Assembly (NCBI RefSeq): GCF_046630445.1
Contig: NC_092338.1
Coordinates: forward strand, 204,769,501-204,833,500
Reading direction: 5' to 3'
Origin: Rutidosis leptorrhynchoides
Lineage: Eukaryota > Streptophyta > Magnoliopsida > Asterales > Asteraceae
DNA: 64,000 nt
The notes under the pieces are model-generated. The model had not been told where the DNA came from, did not search any database, and was given only the letters and a program-made list of their open reading frames with translations. The translations under genes and the position numbers were made by a program. Shown one piece after another: positions 22,823-33,664 of the stretch. The first letter of the stretch is position 1; every line of letters begins with the position of its first letter.

Positions 22823-24865
22823 CAAGTATCATTATTATCATTACCCTTTACTAAATTACTTATCATTATTCTCCTACATAAAATCATAACCTTTTATTAA
22901 TAAACTTAACCTTGTAACTTTAACATAAAATCATAAAATCATAAGTTTTTATCTAAATAACTAATCATGTTCATTAACCCTAGTCTTTAATAATCGTAAT
23001 CAATTGCTTAATCATCATTACCTAATTATATTTATCACCTAGTGTCTTATTAACCATGTTGTAACCCATTAACCAACACACATAAAATTATAATCTTTAA
23101 CCTTAACCTTAATACTTTCATGATCAATTCGTAATTCATAACTCTTTGTTATACTAACTAGTTTATTATTCAATAACCATAATCATACATCTTTTATCAT
23201 AATCATCATCTTTATAATAATACTTTTAACATCATCAATATCTTATTCATAAGACTTCATACATAATTATTTAACTTACTCATAACCTATGCCAAAATCA
23301 TTAACCATAATAATTATTCAAAACTTTTAACCCTAATCTTAATATTCAATCAATTCTTTACTATCATAATCATAATCTAGTTTCATCACTTATTCATATT
23401 CAAAATCATGATTCATAATCTCTTAACTATTATTATTAACTAGCTTTATGATCAAATCAATTACTTATTATTATTCAACACTAATTCATTAAACTTTAAG
23501 ACATAAAATCATAAACATAATTTTTAGCTTTTGCATTAATTCATAACTTTTATTCATAACTTTTTAACATAGATTTTATTCATTCTTCGTAATCATCATA
23601 CATAATATAATACTTATTAATATACTTGTATGTAATTAAGTAAAGAACAAAGTTAACTAGGGTTTAAGACTACCTTAAGCAAGGTTTGAAACCAAAGATT
23701 GATGATGATACGTGCAGAAACAGAAACCAAGCAGATCCAGTAGCAACCACGACCCAAAAGGACTGTTTTTGGGTCTGAATGAACTCGACAGAATTCAGGC
23801 AGACAGCAGCAGGAAACCAGATAATTGTGGACTCCTTTGGGCTGTTTGATCACGACAACACATCAACAAGAAACCAGAAAAAACACAGCAAGAATGGATG
23901 GTACTTGGACTTGTTTTTGGCTCGACAAACCCATCAGGTTTGGCAGCAACAGACGCAGCACTAGAATGGTTTGTAGGGTTGTTTTGGTTCGCGAAAACAG
24001 CAGGAAACGGGAGGGTTTACAGCAGCAATTCAATGACTAATGTTGATGATGATTGGCGACAGCAGGCTAGGTGTTTTGAGAGGTGATTTAGTCGACTGAA
24101 TAGAGAAAAGAAACTAGAGGTTGTCGACAAAAAATTGAGGGAAAAACAGGAGATAATCAGTCGACTAATGCAAGGTTTATGTGATGAATAACTTGGAAAA
24201 CTTGAGAATTTATATAGGATTGCTAGGTTTCCTAATTAAACTAGGTTAGCTTGGTGATCAAGTGTGGTAGTTTGTGTTTAATTAGAACTTGTAGACTTAG
24301 TGACCAAGTTTTTCTCTAAATTTCCTATACAGACGATTTGTTTGATACATAGCATTCTTTTTTTTATACGACATATTATTATTTATTTAAGTATATTTTT
24401 TATTAATATTATTAATATTAGAGTTATAATTATTTAATTACATTTTATTTATTTATTAGACCTTTACTTTTATAAATTTTTAATTTAGTTCATATCATTT
24501 TTTTTATTATCACTTAAATCCTTTCTAAATTAGTTTTAATTTATATAATTTTATTTGTTATAAGGTTAGCTATTAACAAAAGTAATTTAATTTACATATA
24601 CGTTCATAATGTTAATAATTCATATAATTTAATTTACACCGGGGTTAGGGTTTATATTATTAATTTGATATTAGGGTTAAGACTTATAATATTAATGAAC
24701 CTTCAAGGTTAGAGTTTAGATTAGGTTTAGGGTTTCAGGTTTAATTACGAGCATTATTAATAAGGCATTTAATACGTCTTGATAACAACCCTAATGATGA
24801 GACACAGAACAAGAAAACGAAACCCTAATTAGTAAATTCAGAATGGAAAAATGAGGGTTGTTATA

Positions 24866-25200
24866 GTCTATGTTTTGAATTAAACTAAAATGGGTCGAAT
24901 GGTCACTTTGTCGTAATTTGGGTTGATGTGGGCCCGGTGTTGTAAAACTTGATTTTATTGTGGAAACCTCTTAGTTTTAATTATTATAATGTGTTGTGAA
25001 AGTCATTTCGTTTAAAAGTGTCGGGAAGCGGGATTTCCGTCCGCTTGACTTGTACTCCGGGGACAGCCCCTGGCAGTTCATTTGGACGCCGTCCCAATTG
25101 CTTGGACGCCGTCCTGCCCTTCACAACTGGACGCCGTCCAGATGGTCTGTATAAAAAAAATCTCTAGTGTTTCGGTTGGATAACGGGTTGGGTCGTTACA
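24866..25200 (-). repeat. Old LTR fragment that hosts Tekay-B
   Basis: The right end reads TGTAACGACCCAACCCG on the minus strand, the typical start of a Tekay-type LTR, and the left end is cut by the Tekay-B insertion. The palindromic word GGACGCCGTCC occurs three times (25084-25094, 25104-25114, 25129-25139). No coding sequence is present. It predates Tekay-B. Confidence 0.6.
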
Positions 25201-25312
25201 AATATTAGAGACCAAAATACTAAAATTAGTTACTATATTGACCATTTGTTTGGTCACTAATATTGTATAATGACCAAAATGTAGTGACGACTTTTTAATA
25301 GTAGTTAAGTAG

Positions 25313-25619
25313 CACTGGTGATTCCAGGATCATAACTCAACGGGGTAACGAATTTTTTAAGTATTAATTATATTTAAATGCTATTTTAGTAATTGTTTAC
25401 CTTTAAAAAGTTATAAATTTGAAAATATATATGTTGTACAAGTAGTTAAATTTAGTGGTGTCATGTACATTTTAAAGTAAAAACATTAAATTCAAAAAAT
25501 ATATGGGTCCTACAGTTAAATTTAGTGGTGTATTATATAATTTAAAGAGTTTTCTATATAAAAATTTTAAACTAATGGTGTCCCGTGACCCCACGGTCTT
25601 TAACCTATAGTCGCCACTG
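25313..25619. mobile_element. hAT-like MITE, 307 bp
   Basis: The ends CACTGGTGATTCCAGG and, inverted, CAGTGGCGACTATAGG pair at 11 of 16 positions. Flanking 8-mers TTAAGTAG (25305-25312) and CTAACTAG (25620-25627) agree at six of eight positions, which suggests a degraded 8 bp hAT duplication. It has no coding capacity, so it is non-autonomous and fairly old. Confidence 0.6.
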
Positions 25620-25636
25620 CTAACTAGCATTATTAA

Positions 25637-25929
25637 GACCATGTATAATGGTGATGGCGTGATAGAGTGTGATGTGGGGTATAGTGCTAATGTGGCAAGT
25701 GTGATGATGTTGGCGTAATGGAGTTTGTAATAGTAATAGGGTGATGAGGTATGATAGACTTTATTTATTATTTTTATTGATTTAATTAAATTATAAATAC
25801 TTAAAACTAAATTGTGATTAGCTAAAAAATCATCACGCTTCAATTTATCCTCCCATCACGCCACATTGTGGCGTGATGGTGCCGTGATGGAGGTAAAAAT
25901 TGCCCTATCACGCTGCATTATATATGGTC
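25637..25929. mobile_element. Tourist-like (PIF/Harbinger) MITE, 293 bp
   Basis: The inverted ends GACCATGTATAATGGTGATG and GACCATATATAATGCAGCG match well over about 28 bases including GCGTGATAG. They are flanked by TAA on both sides (25634-25636 and 25930-25932), the 3 bp target expected for PIF/Harbinger. It has no ORF with coding signal. The right part has an inner inverted repeat around CACGCCACATTGTGGCGTG. Confidence 0.75.
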
Positions 25930-25971
25930 TAAGGACCAAAAAATAGGTTGTCACTAAGACTATTTGTAGTG

Positions 25972-26244
25972 GTTGGGGGTGAGTTGGTGGTGTGAGTTGT
26001 TTTTTGCACTTTTTTGATGATTAAGATATGTGGAATTTCTGTTTGAAGTATTGGTGGTGTGGATTTTTAGTGTGGGTTAGGAGTATTGTGATGATGTATT
26101 AAAATATATGTGGGTTAAGTATTAAAAAGGATAAAAATAATAAAATATTAAAAAAAACACCAACGGGTGTTTCTTCTACGCACACCTCCAATGTTTGCCA
26201 ACCAAAGCATTAATACTTTGGTGAGGTGGAGTTGCTTTTTTGCC
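25972..26244. other. Unassigned spacer, repeat-like
   Basis: GT-rich sequence (GGTTGGGGGTGAGTTGGTGG) with no ORF. It continues after the 678 bp MITE at 26941 and may be a degraded DNA transposon ending near TTGTAGTG at 27005, but inverted ends are not convincing. Confidence 0.35.
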
Positions 26245-26253
26245 ATGTAGGAT

Positions 26254-26931
26254 TAGGGATGACAATGGATCGGATATGAATCTGGTGATGCCGTATCCAT
26301 ATCCATATCCATTTAGTTTTTGTTCATCCATATCCAAATTCATATTCATTTAGTTTCAAGTCATCCATCCATATCCATATCCAGTGGATTAAGCGGGTTA
26401 ATGGATATCCAATTGATATTTAAAAATGTTATAATATTTTCTAATATGCGATTAAAACAAAAACGTAGTATAGCAAATATAAATATAAAATAGCATAATT
26501 AAAATCTATCCATAAGAATATGTCATATTTGTCGAAGATATAATAAAATTTGTTAAATTTACTATAAAACATAAATTATGAAAAATTAAATATGAAATCG
26601 TAGGGTTTTTTTTTTTTGTTAGATTTACGTATTTTATTGTAATATATTATAGTTATTTTATTATAGGGTTGACTGCAAAATGCAAGTCTAACGGTAAATG
26701 AACTTGTAATAGTAAATATGTAAGCATATATCTATATCTATGTATTTTTATATGTATTTCGGGTAGTAATGGATATATATCCATGGATGAAACTTTTCAT
26801 CCATGTCCATATCCATATCTATTTAGGTTCATCCATATCCGTATTCATATCCATTTAGATTCATCCATATCCATCACGAAGCGGGTGGATCGGGTGGATA
26901 TCCATCGGATCGGGTGACCATTGTCATCCCT
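26254..26931. mobile_element. Mutator-like MITE, 678 bp, with ATATCC-rich arms
   Basis: The ends AGGGATGACAATGG and its inverted partner CCATTGTCATCCCT match perfectly. A perfect 9 bp duplication ATGTAGGAT flanks the element (26245-26253 and 26932-26940), the length typical of Mutator-like elements. Both arms are full of TATCCATATCC words on one side and their relatives on the other, while the middle is AT-rich. No transposase is encoded. The intact duplication suggests a fairly recent insertion. Confidence 0.7.
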
Positions 26932-26940
26932 ATGTAGGAT

Positions 26941-27392
26941 CCCACGCTGTGGGATGGGCACCGTTACATACGGAATTGTCACAAATAATTATTTTACTTG
27001 TAGTGCTTTTTTCCTGAGCATGTCTGATATAGCATGCCTTAATATGAAGAATTAATCCATAAAAATGTAGCACGTAGACACTATTGTGTTAAGACGAGCA
27101 AGCTTAATTAAGTTGACACCACATCGTTTGACAAAACGTATTTTATTTGTTTACAAGCACGTCTTTGTGGCAAAGTAAAGGAGAAAGCATGATAGCCATA
27201 CGGGCAAAGATAAACAATGTGGCTAAATTTGCCCGACGCAAAGTCATGTGACGTAGGACCATATAGTTTTGACAACTACATAAAGCTTTTGGTGGTGGTG
27301 CTTCAAAAAGGAAATCATGATTGTGAGCCCAACAGTCACTACAAAAGTTGATTTTACAAGACTTTTTTAAGACCAATCCCAACTATTACGCC
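26941..27392. other. Intergenic stretch, nothing recognised
   Basis: A 79-codon minus-strand frame at 27143-27382 (MGLVLKKSCKINFCSDCWAH) has no recognised domain and no supporting signals. The rest is unassigned single-copy-looking or degraded repeat DNA. Confidence 0.4.
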
Positions 27393-27592
27393 GTCATCAA
27401 CAATTCCTCAGCTCCACATCAGCTTTCTCTCTCCTTCTTCCTCACTACTTACTTTCATAACACTCCCATAACACACCATTGTCAACCATGACATACTTTC
27501 TAAAATTTTATTATTTTTTTATTATTATATTTCGATATTATATTTATTTTTATAAATAATACTATTATTAAAATAAAAGTACACTTAAATTG

Positions 27593-27621
<29 letters not shown>
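27393..27621. repeat. MITE-like fragment and poly(A) run
   Basis: GACCAATCCCAACTATTACG at the left resembles a Tourist-type end, but no matching right end is seen. The segment closes with 29 consecutive A bases at 27593-27621, which could equally be the tail of a retroposed SINE or LINE fragment. The identity is uncertain. Confidence 0.35.
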
Positions 27622-27623
<2 letters not shown>

Positions 27624-27737
27624 ATGGAGTGTTATATTAATAATGAGTTATGCTTTATCACTTAAAAAAATTAGAATAGAAATATATAAAGTTTTGGAAT
27701 TTGTACTACAAACGGAGTACTAAGGAGTATATTAATA

Positions 27738-27800
27738 TCAGGGCCGGTCCTGACATTTTTAGTGCCCTGAGCGAGTCAGAAAAAAAAGGCCCTTAGCTCT
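27738..27800. mobile_element. DNA-transposon terminal fragment (CAGGGCCGGTCCTGA type)
   Basis: CAGGGCCGGTCCTGACATTT followed by GTGCCCTGAGCGAGTC and an A-run is an end sequence I recall from widespread plant hAT-like repeats. Only one end is present. The LINE tail begins a few dozen bases to the right. Confidence 0.35.
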
Positions 27801-27840
27801 AGAAATATGAGGGGATGACAACAACGGAAACAATAGAAAA

Positions 27841-28012
27841 TATCTTTTTGGGTAAAGGGTTACCTCGCTGAATATTATTAAAAAATAATAAAAGAATGAA
27901 AACAATAAAGTTCAATGTTGCAAGTGAGTCTTGCAACCACAAAGAAACGACCACCTAGACTATTACATTCAGAAATAATCTAGACCCCACTACCGACACC
28001 CGCACAACACTA
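27841..28012 (-). other. LINE 3' untranslated region and short A tail
   Basis: On the minus strand the sequence ends CAGCGAGGTAACCCTTTACC then AAAAAGATA. A stretch of TTATT words precedes it. The tail is short, and no target duplication can be checked because the 5' end is not in the window. Confidence 0.7.
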
Positions 28013-28760
28013 TTACGGAACTTTCCAATTATCTTTCATAACACGAACGTTATACGACTCCTTAAACTTGAGAGACAGGAGCTTCATCCTTACAGTAGAG
28101 AAAATGATTTCGAACATCTGGTCCACTGAACGAGCTTTACCACCAAACAACCTACTATTCCTTTCTTGCCATATAAAATAAACCGTGGCTGCAAAAACTA
28201 TCTTCGGAACCACCATTCTAGACAAATTACGAGCAGCAAAAGGAATAAAAGTATCACGAGTACTCTTCCATGAGCAGCACCAGTCCGGCATCATGGCTAA
28301 CTGTCCAAACTTCATATGCAGCTGCGCAGAAAAGAGACATTTGAAGAAGAGATGGTCATGTGAATCCGGCTGACCATTACACATCAAGCATTGCAAGTTA
28401 TTATTTGGGTTGCGCTCTCAATCTTTTAGTTTGTCCTGAGTTTTCAGCCGAGTATCCATAAGCAACCACACCACAAAAGCATGACGAGGGATACACTGCT
28501 TGAACCAAACAACATTGAACCATGGAACACAAGTGGCTCGTGGTCGGATAGTTTCCCACACTTTATACACAGAATATTCTGAGACTATGCCATTTAGATC
28601 CTTCCAGAAGACATCATCATCTTTATTTGTCAAACATGGGGGGTCTATGTTGTTGAGAATAGGGAACTCGGTTAACCATGTCGCTGACCAATTAAAGTTA
28701 CCATTATGCATAATATTACACACCATTTCATTACCATTAAACCCCTCACGTATGATGTTC
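28013..28760 (-). pseudogene. LINE ORF2 C-terminal zf-RVT region
   Basis: The minus strand encodes WFNVVWFKQCIPRHAFVVWL, LKTQDKLKD and, further on, CLMCNGQPDSHDHLFFKC, the zinc-binding zf-RVT domain found downstream of the reverse transcriptase in plant L1 elements. An in-frame TGA at 28418-28420, where Trp would be usual, separates the two halves, so the domain is broken. The last ~80 codons (VYFIWQERNSRLF) are the usual tail of these proteins. Confidence 0.88.
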
Positions 28761-30009
28761 CTCCTTGATAATACATTTACAAGTCTGCCATGATCGTTCC
28801 AAATGTCATACCATGCCGAAGTGTTGCCTCCATTACCAATCTTGTGGACGAAATGATCTTTAATAAAATCACGAATATGGAGAAGCTTGCGCCAACTCCA
28901 GCTTGCGTTTGGTGAGATCATAACATCCCAAAAACTGCGTTCTCCAAGTCGATAAGAATGTATCCACTTAATCCAAAGAGATTGTTTATTAACAAGCAAA
29001 CGCCTCACCTGAGACGAAAGAAGAGCAATGTTCCATATTTTTAACTTTTTAATGCCAAGGCCCCCTTCATCTTTTGGAAGGCAAACAATATCCCATTTAA
29101 CTTTTGCTTTACATTTTTGCATCTCTCCTTGGCACCACAAGAAACCTCGCATCATCTTTTCGATCTCTTTAATAATAGAGTCCGAGATTATGAAAACCGA
29201 ATACCAATAAATCTGCATGGATACCAGAACAGACGATATCAATTGCATACGACCCGCAAACGAAAAAAATTTACTTTTCCAGTTAAAAATGCGATTTCGA
29301 ACCATCTCTACAAGCAACTTGCAATCACGATTAAGTAATCGAGATGATACAAGTGGAACACCAAGGTATCTCACTGGAAGCTTACCCTCTTCGAACGGCA
29401 TCATGTTAAGGATCTGACTTTTTAAATGATGAGGCACACTAGCAAAATACCCCGTGCTCTTAGGAATGCTAGGAGTAAGCCCGGAACAATTCTTGAATTC
29501 CTCCAGGGCATCGAAAATAACCTTCACCGAAGTCATATCAGCATGGGAAAAAATAAAAAGATCGTCCGCAAAACATAAGTTGATAATACTTTGACTCTCA
29601 CATTTCGGATGATAGTTGAAACCCATGGTTTGTTGAATATTTCGATTAAGCATAAGAGATAAGACTTCCATCACGAGTGTAAATAAGTACGGAGACATTG
29701 GATCCCCCTATCTAAGACCTCGTTTTCCTTTAAAGTAGCCACACAAATTCCATTAATACTAATAGAAAAGGATGTAGTTGTTACACATTTCATTATCCAT
29801 TTAATCATTGTTTTATGGAAACCAAAATGACATAAGATAGAACGAAGGAAACCCCAATAAAAAGTATCGTATGCCTTTTGAATATCAACCTTAAACGTAC
29901 ACCTAGGTGTTCCACGATCAAGATGATAGTTGCACATAAGTTCTTGTGTTAACAAAATGTTATCCGAGATACGACGACCGGGGATAAAAGCGGATTGGTT
30001 CTCATGCAC
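28760..30009 (-). pseudogene. LINE ORF2 reverse transcriptase, main part
   Basis: The non-LTR reverse transcriptase copies the LINE RNA at a nicked target. On the minus strand NQSAFIPGRRISDNILLTQE, FKVDIQKAYDTFYWGFL (catalytic Asp), MSPYLFTLVMEVLS, LCFADDLFIFSHAD (the FADD catalytic box) and LPVRYLGVPLVSSRL are visible. The frame changes at about 29700-29730, in the region that normally reads GLRQGDP, so at least one frameshift disrupts the domain. The preceding part of the domain lies beyond Tekay-A at 43503-43760. Confidence 0.92.
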
Positions 30010-30014
30010 AATAT
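30010..30014. repeat. Target-site duplication AATAT, left of Tekay-A
   Basis: It is repeated exactly at 43498-43502. Removing the element and one copy restores the LINE reading at this site. Confidence 0.95.
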
Positions 30015-33000
30015 TGTAGTGACCCGAACTTTTCCATGTTTATATATATATTAAATGAAATTGTTATTTACATGATTAAGTGTTTTCAACATGTTAAGCA
30101 ATCAAACTTGTTAAGACTTGATTAATTGAAATAGGTTTCATATAGACAATTGACCACCCAAGTTGACCGGTGATTCACGAACGTTAAAACTTGTAAAAAC
30201 TATACGATGACATATATATGGTTATATATATAGTTAATATGATTTTATTATAAGTATGTATCTCATTAGGTATTTTAACAATGAGTTATATACATAAAAA
30301 TGAGACTATTAATTTAAGAAACTCGAAAACGATATATATAACGATTATCGTTATAACAACGTCTTACTAGGTACATATGAATCATATTAAGATATTGATA
30401 CACTTGGTTAATTATGTTAAATGATAATTAAATATATTATTAAGTGTATTAACAATGAAATACATATGTAAAAATAAGACTACTAACTTAAAGATTTCAA
30501 AACGAGACATATATGTAACGATTATCGTTGTAACGACATTTAACTGTATATATATCATACTAAGATATATTATATATCATAATATCATGATAATATAACA
30601 ATTTAACATCTCATTTGTTATAATAAACAATGGGTTAACAACATTAAACAAGATCGTTAACCTAAAGGTTTCAAAACAACATTTACATGTAACGACTAAC
30701 GATGAATTAACGACTCAGTTAAAATGTATATACATGTAGTGTTTTAATATGTATTCATACACTTTTGAAAGACTTCAAGACACTTATCAAAATACTTCTA
30801 CTTAACAAAAATGCTTACAATTACATCCTCGTTCAGTTTCATCAACAATTCTACTCGTATGCACCCGTATTCGTACTCGTACAATACACAGCTTTTAGAT
30901 GTATGTACTATTGGTATATACACTCCAATGATCAGATCTTAGCAGCCCATGTGAGTCACCTAACACATGTGGGAACTATCATTTGGCAACTAGCATAAAA
31001 TATCTCATAAAATTACAAAAATATGAGTAATCATTCATGACTTATTTACATGAAAACAAAATTACATATCCTTTATATCTAATCCATACACCAACGACCA
31101 AAAACACCTACAAACACTTTCATTCTTCAATTTTCTTCATCTAATTGATCTCTCTCAAGTTCTATCTTCAAGTTCTAAGTGTTCTTCATAAATTCCAAAA
31201 GTTCTAGTTTCATAAAATCAAGAATACTTCCAAGATTGCAAGTTTACTTCCAAGTTTTCTAAATCCATTCCAAGTAATCATCCAAGATCAAGAAACCTTT
31301 GTTACTTACAGTAGGTTATCTTTCTAATACAAGGTAATAATCATATTCAAACTTTAATTTAATTTCTATAACTATAACAATCTTATTTCGAGTGGAAATC
31401 TTACTTGAAATTGTTTTCGTGTCATGATTCTGCTTCAAGAACTTTCAAGCCATCCAAGGATCCTTTGAAGCTAGATCTATTTTTCTCATTTCCAGTAGGT
31501 TTATCCAAGGAACTTGAGGTATTAATGATGTTCATAACATCATTCGATTCATACATATAAAGCTATCTTATTCGAAGGTTTAAACTTGTAATCACTAGAA
31601 CATAGTTTAGTTAATTCTAAACTTGTTCGCAAATAAAAGTTAATCCTTCTAAATTGACTTTTAAAATCAACTAAACACATGTTCTATATCTATATGATAT
31701 GCTAACTTAATGATTTAAAACCTGGAAACACAAAAAACACCGTAAAACCGGATTTACGCCGTCGTAGTAACACCGCAGGCTGTTTTGGGTTAGTTAATTA
31801 AAAACTATGATAAACTTTGATTTAAAAGTTGTTATTCTGGGAAAATGATTTTTATTATGAACATGAAACTATATCCAAAAATTATGGTTAAACTCAAAGT
31901 GAAAGTATGTTTTCTAAAATGGTCATCTAGACGTCGTTCTTTCGACTGAAATGACTACCTTTACAAAAACGACTTGTAACTTATTTTTCCCACTATAAAG
32001 CTATACTTTTTCTGTTTAGATTCATAAAATAGAGTTCAATATGAAACCATAGCAATTTGATTCACTCAAAACGGATTTAAAATGAAGAAGTTATGGGTAA
32101 AACAAGATTGGATAATTTTTCTCATTTTAGCTACGTGAAAATTGGTAACAAATCTATTCCAACCATAACTTAATCAACTTGTATTGTATATTATGTAATC
32201 TTGAGATACCATAGACACGTATACAATGTTTCGACCTATCATGTCAACACATCTATATATATTTCGGAACAACCATAGACACTCTATATGTGAATGTTGG
32301 AGTTAGCTATACAGGGTTGAGGTTGATTCCAAAATATATATAGTTTGAGTTTTGATCAATACTGAGATACGTATACACTGGGTCGTGGATTGATTCAAGA
32401 TAATATTTATCGATTTATTTCTGTACATCTAACTGTGGACAACTAGTTGTACGTTACTAACGAGGACAGCTGACTTAATAAACTTAAAACATCAAAATAT
32501 ATTAAAAGTGTTGTAAATATATTTTGAACATACTTTGATATATATGTATATATTGTTATAGGTTCGTGAATCAACCAGTGGCCAAGTCTTACTTCCCGAC
32601 GAAGTAAAAATCTGTGAAAGTGAGTTATAGTCCCACTTTTAAAATCTAATATTTTTGGGATGAGAATACATGCAGGTTTTATAAATGATTTACAAAATAG
32701 ACACAAGTACGTGAAACTACATTCTATGGTTGAATTATCGAAATCGAATATGCCCCTTTTTATTAAGTCTGGTAATCTAAGAATTAGGGAACATACACCC
32801 TAATTGACGCGAATCCTAAAGATAGATCTATTGGGCCTAACAAACCCCATCCAAAGTACCGGATGCTTTAGTACTTCGAAATTTATATCATATCCGAAGG
32901 GTGTCCCGGAATGATGGGGATATTCTTATATATGCATCTTGTTAATGTCGGTTACCAGGTGTTCACCATATGAATGATTTTTATCTCTATGTATGGGATG

Positions 33001-33455
33001 TGTATTGAAATATGAAATCTTGTGGTCTATTGTTACTATTTGATATATATATAGGTTAAACCTATAACTCACCAACATTTTTGTTGATGTTTAAAGCATG
33101 TTTATTCTCAGGTGAATACTAAGAGCTTCCGCTTTTGCATACTAAAATAAGGACAAGATTTGGAGTCCATGTTTGTATGATATTGTGTAAAAACTGCATT
33201 CAAAAAACTGATTTCGATGTAACATATTTGTATTGTAAACCATTATGTAATGGTCGTGTGTAAACAAGATATTTTAGATTATCATTATTTGATAATCTAC
33301 GTAAAGCTTTTTAAACCTTTATTTATGAAATAAAGGTCATGGTTTGTTTTAAAAATGAATGCAGTCTTTGAAAAACGTCTAATATAGAGGTCAAAACCTC
33401 GCAACGAAATCAATTAATATGGAACGTTTTTAATCAATAAGAACGGGACATTTCA
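30015..33455 (+). repeat. Tekay-A 5' LTR
   Basis: It begins TGTAGTGACCCGAAC and ends GAACGGGACATTTCA. Length is 3441 bp. Small open frames inside, such as one on the minus strand near 32443-32706, recur in all LTR copies only because the copies are similar. Confidence 0.95.
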
Positions 33456-33457
33456 GT

Positions 33458-33469
33458 TGGTATCAAAGC
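33458..33469 (+). other. Tekay-A primer binding site
   Basis: TGGTATCAAAGC lies two bases after the LTR and resembles the initiator tRNA-Met complement TGGTATCAGAGC with one difference. Confidence 0.85.
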
Positions 33470-33664
33470 GTTGGTCTTAGAGAACCAGAAAATTTGCATT
33501 AGTGTGTCTTATCGAGTTTGTTAGGATGCATTAGTGAGTCTGGACTTCGACCGTGTTTTCTTTAAAAATGATTGCTTAACATTTTTGTTGGAAACTATAT
33601 ATTATTAACATGTATATATTATGTGATATATTAATCTCTTAACATGTTTGATATTGTGTGATAG

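Larger units (their letters stand above)
9494..24865 (-). mobile_element. Tekay/Del-like chromovirus (Tekay-B), deleted and split by two insertions
   Basis: On the minus strand the order is 5' LTR (13207-24865, split by the Angela copia), iMet primer site (13191-13203), Gag, partial reverse transcriptase, a chromodomain remnant, polypurine tract and the start of the 3' LTR (9494-10463), which is cut by Athila. RNase H and most of the integrase are absent, so this copy is heavily deleted. The parts of the two LTRs that can be compared (about 970 bp at 9494-10463 and 23895-24865) differ by roughly two percent by eye, suggesting insertion one to a few million years ago or less. It inserted into an older LTR fragment to its right. 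Confidence 0.87.
13207..24865 (-). repeat. Tekay-B 5' LTR, about 3.5 kb, interrupted by Angela copia
   Basis: One part runs 13207-13592 and the other 21759-24865; together they give about 3.49 kb after removing the copia and one TATAT copy. This matches the Tekay-A LTR size (3.44-3.48 kb). Near the inner end both families share motifs such as ACATGCTTAAA and GACCACAAGATTT, so they are related. The outer 970 bp matches the 3' LTR at 9494-10463. Confidence 0.85.
25201..25971. mobile_element. Possible CACTA-type remnant hosting two MITEs
   Basis: Words such as TAGTGACGACTTTT (about 25281) and GGTTGTCACTAAGAC, ending TTTGTAGTG at 25971, resemble subterminal repeats and the terminal CACTACAA motif of plant CACTA transposons as I recall them. 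The other end is not present and no transposase is seen. Two MITEs are inserted inside. This is a weak assignment. Confidence 0.3.

Noticed and set aside
22476-22889. Long open frames on both strands rich in Ile/Tyr and His/Thr
   Set aside because: They are translations of the TA microsatellite and neighbouring simple sequence in the Tekay-B LTR.
25472-25843. A 123-codon minus-strand frame
   Set aside because: It runs across the ends of two different MITEs and so cannot be a real gene.
27143-27382. A 79-codon minus-strand frame with several Cys residues
   Set aside because: No recognised domain, no neighbouring gene structure, and ordinary length for chance in this composition.
27593-27621. 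Poly(A) run as the LINE tail
   Set aside because: It is on the wrong strand for the minus-strand LINE, whose own tail is near 27845; it belongs to another, unidentified fragment.
32443-32706. An 87-codon minus-strand frame that recurs at 42487-42756 and, inverted and altered, near 53050-53292
   Set aside because: The frame recurs only because these are copies of one LTR family; it is antisense to the element and lacks a domain.
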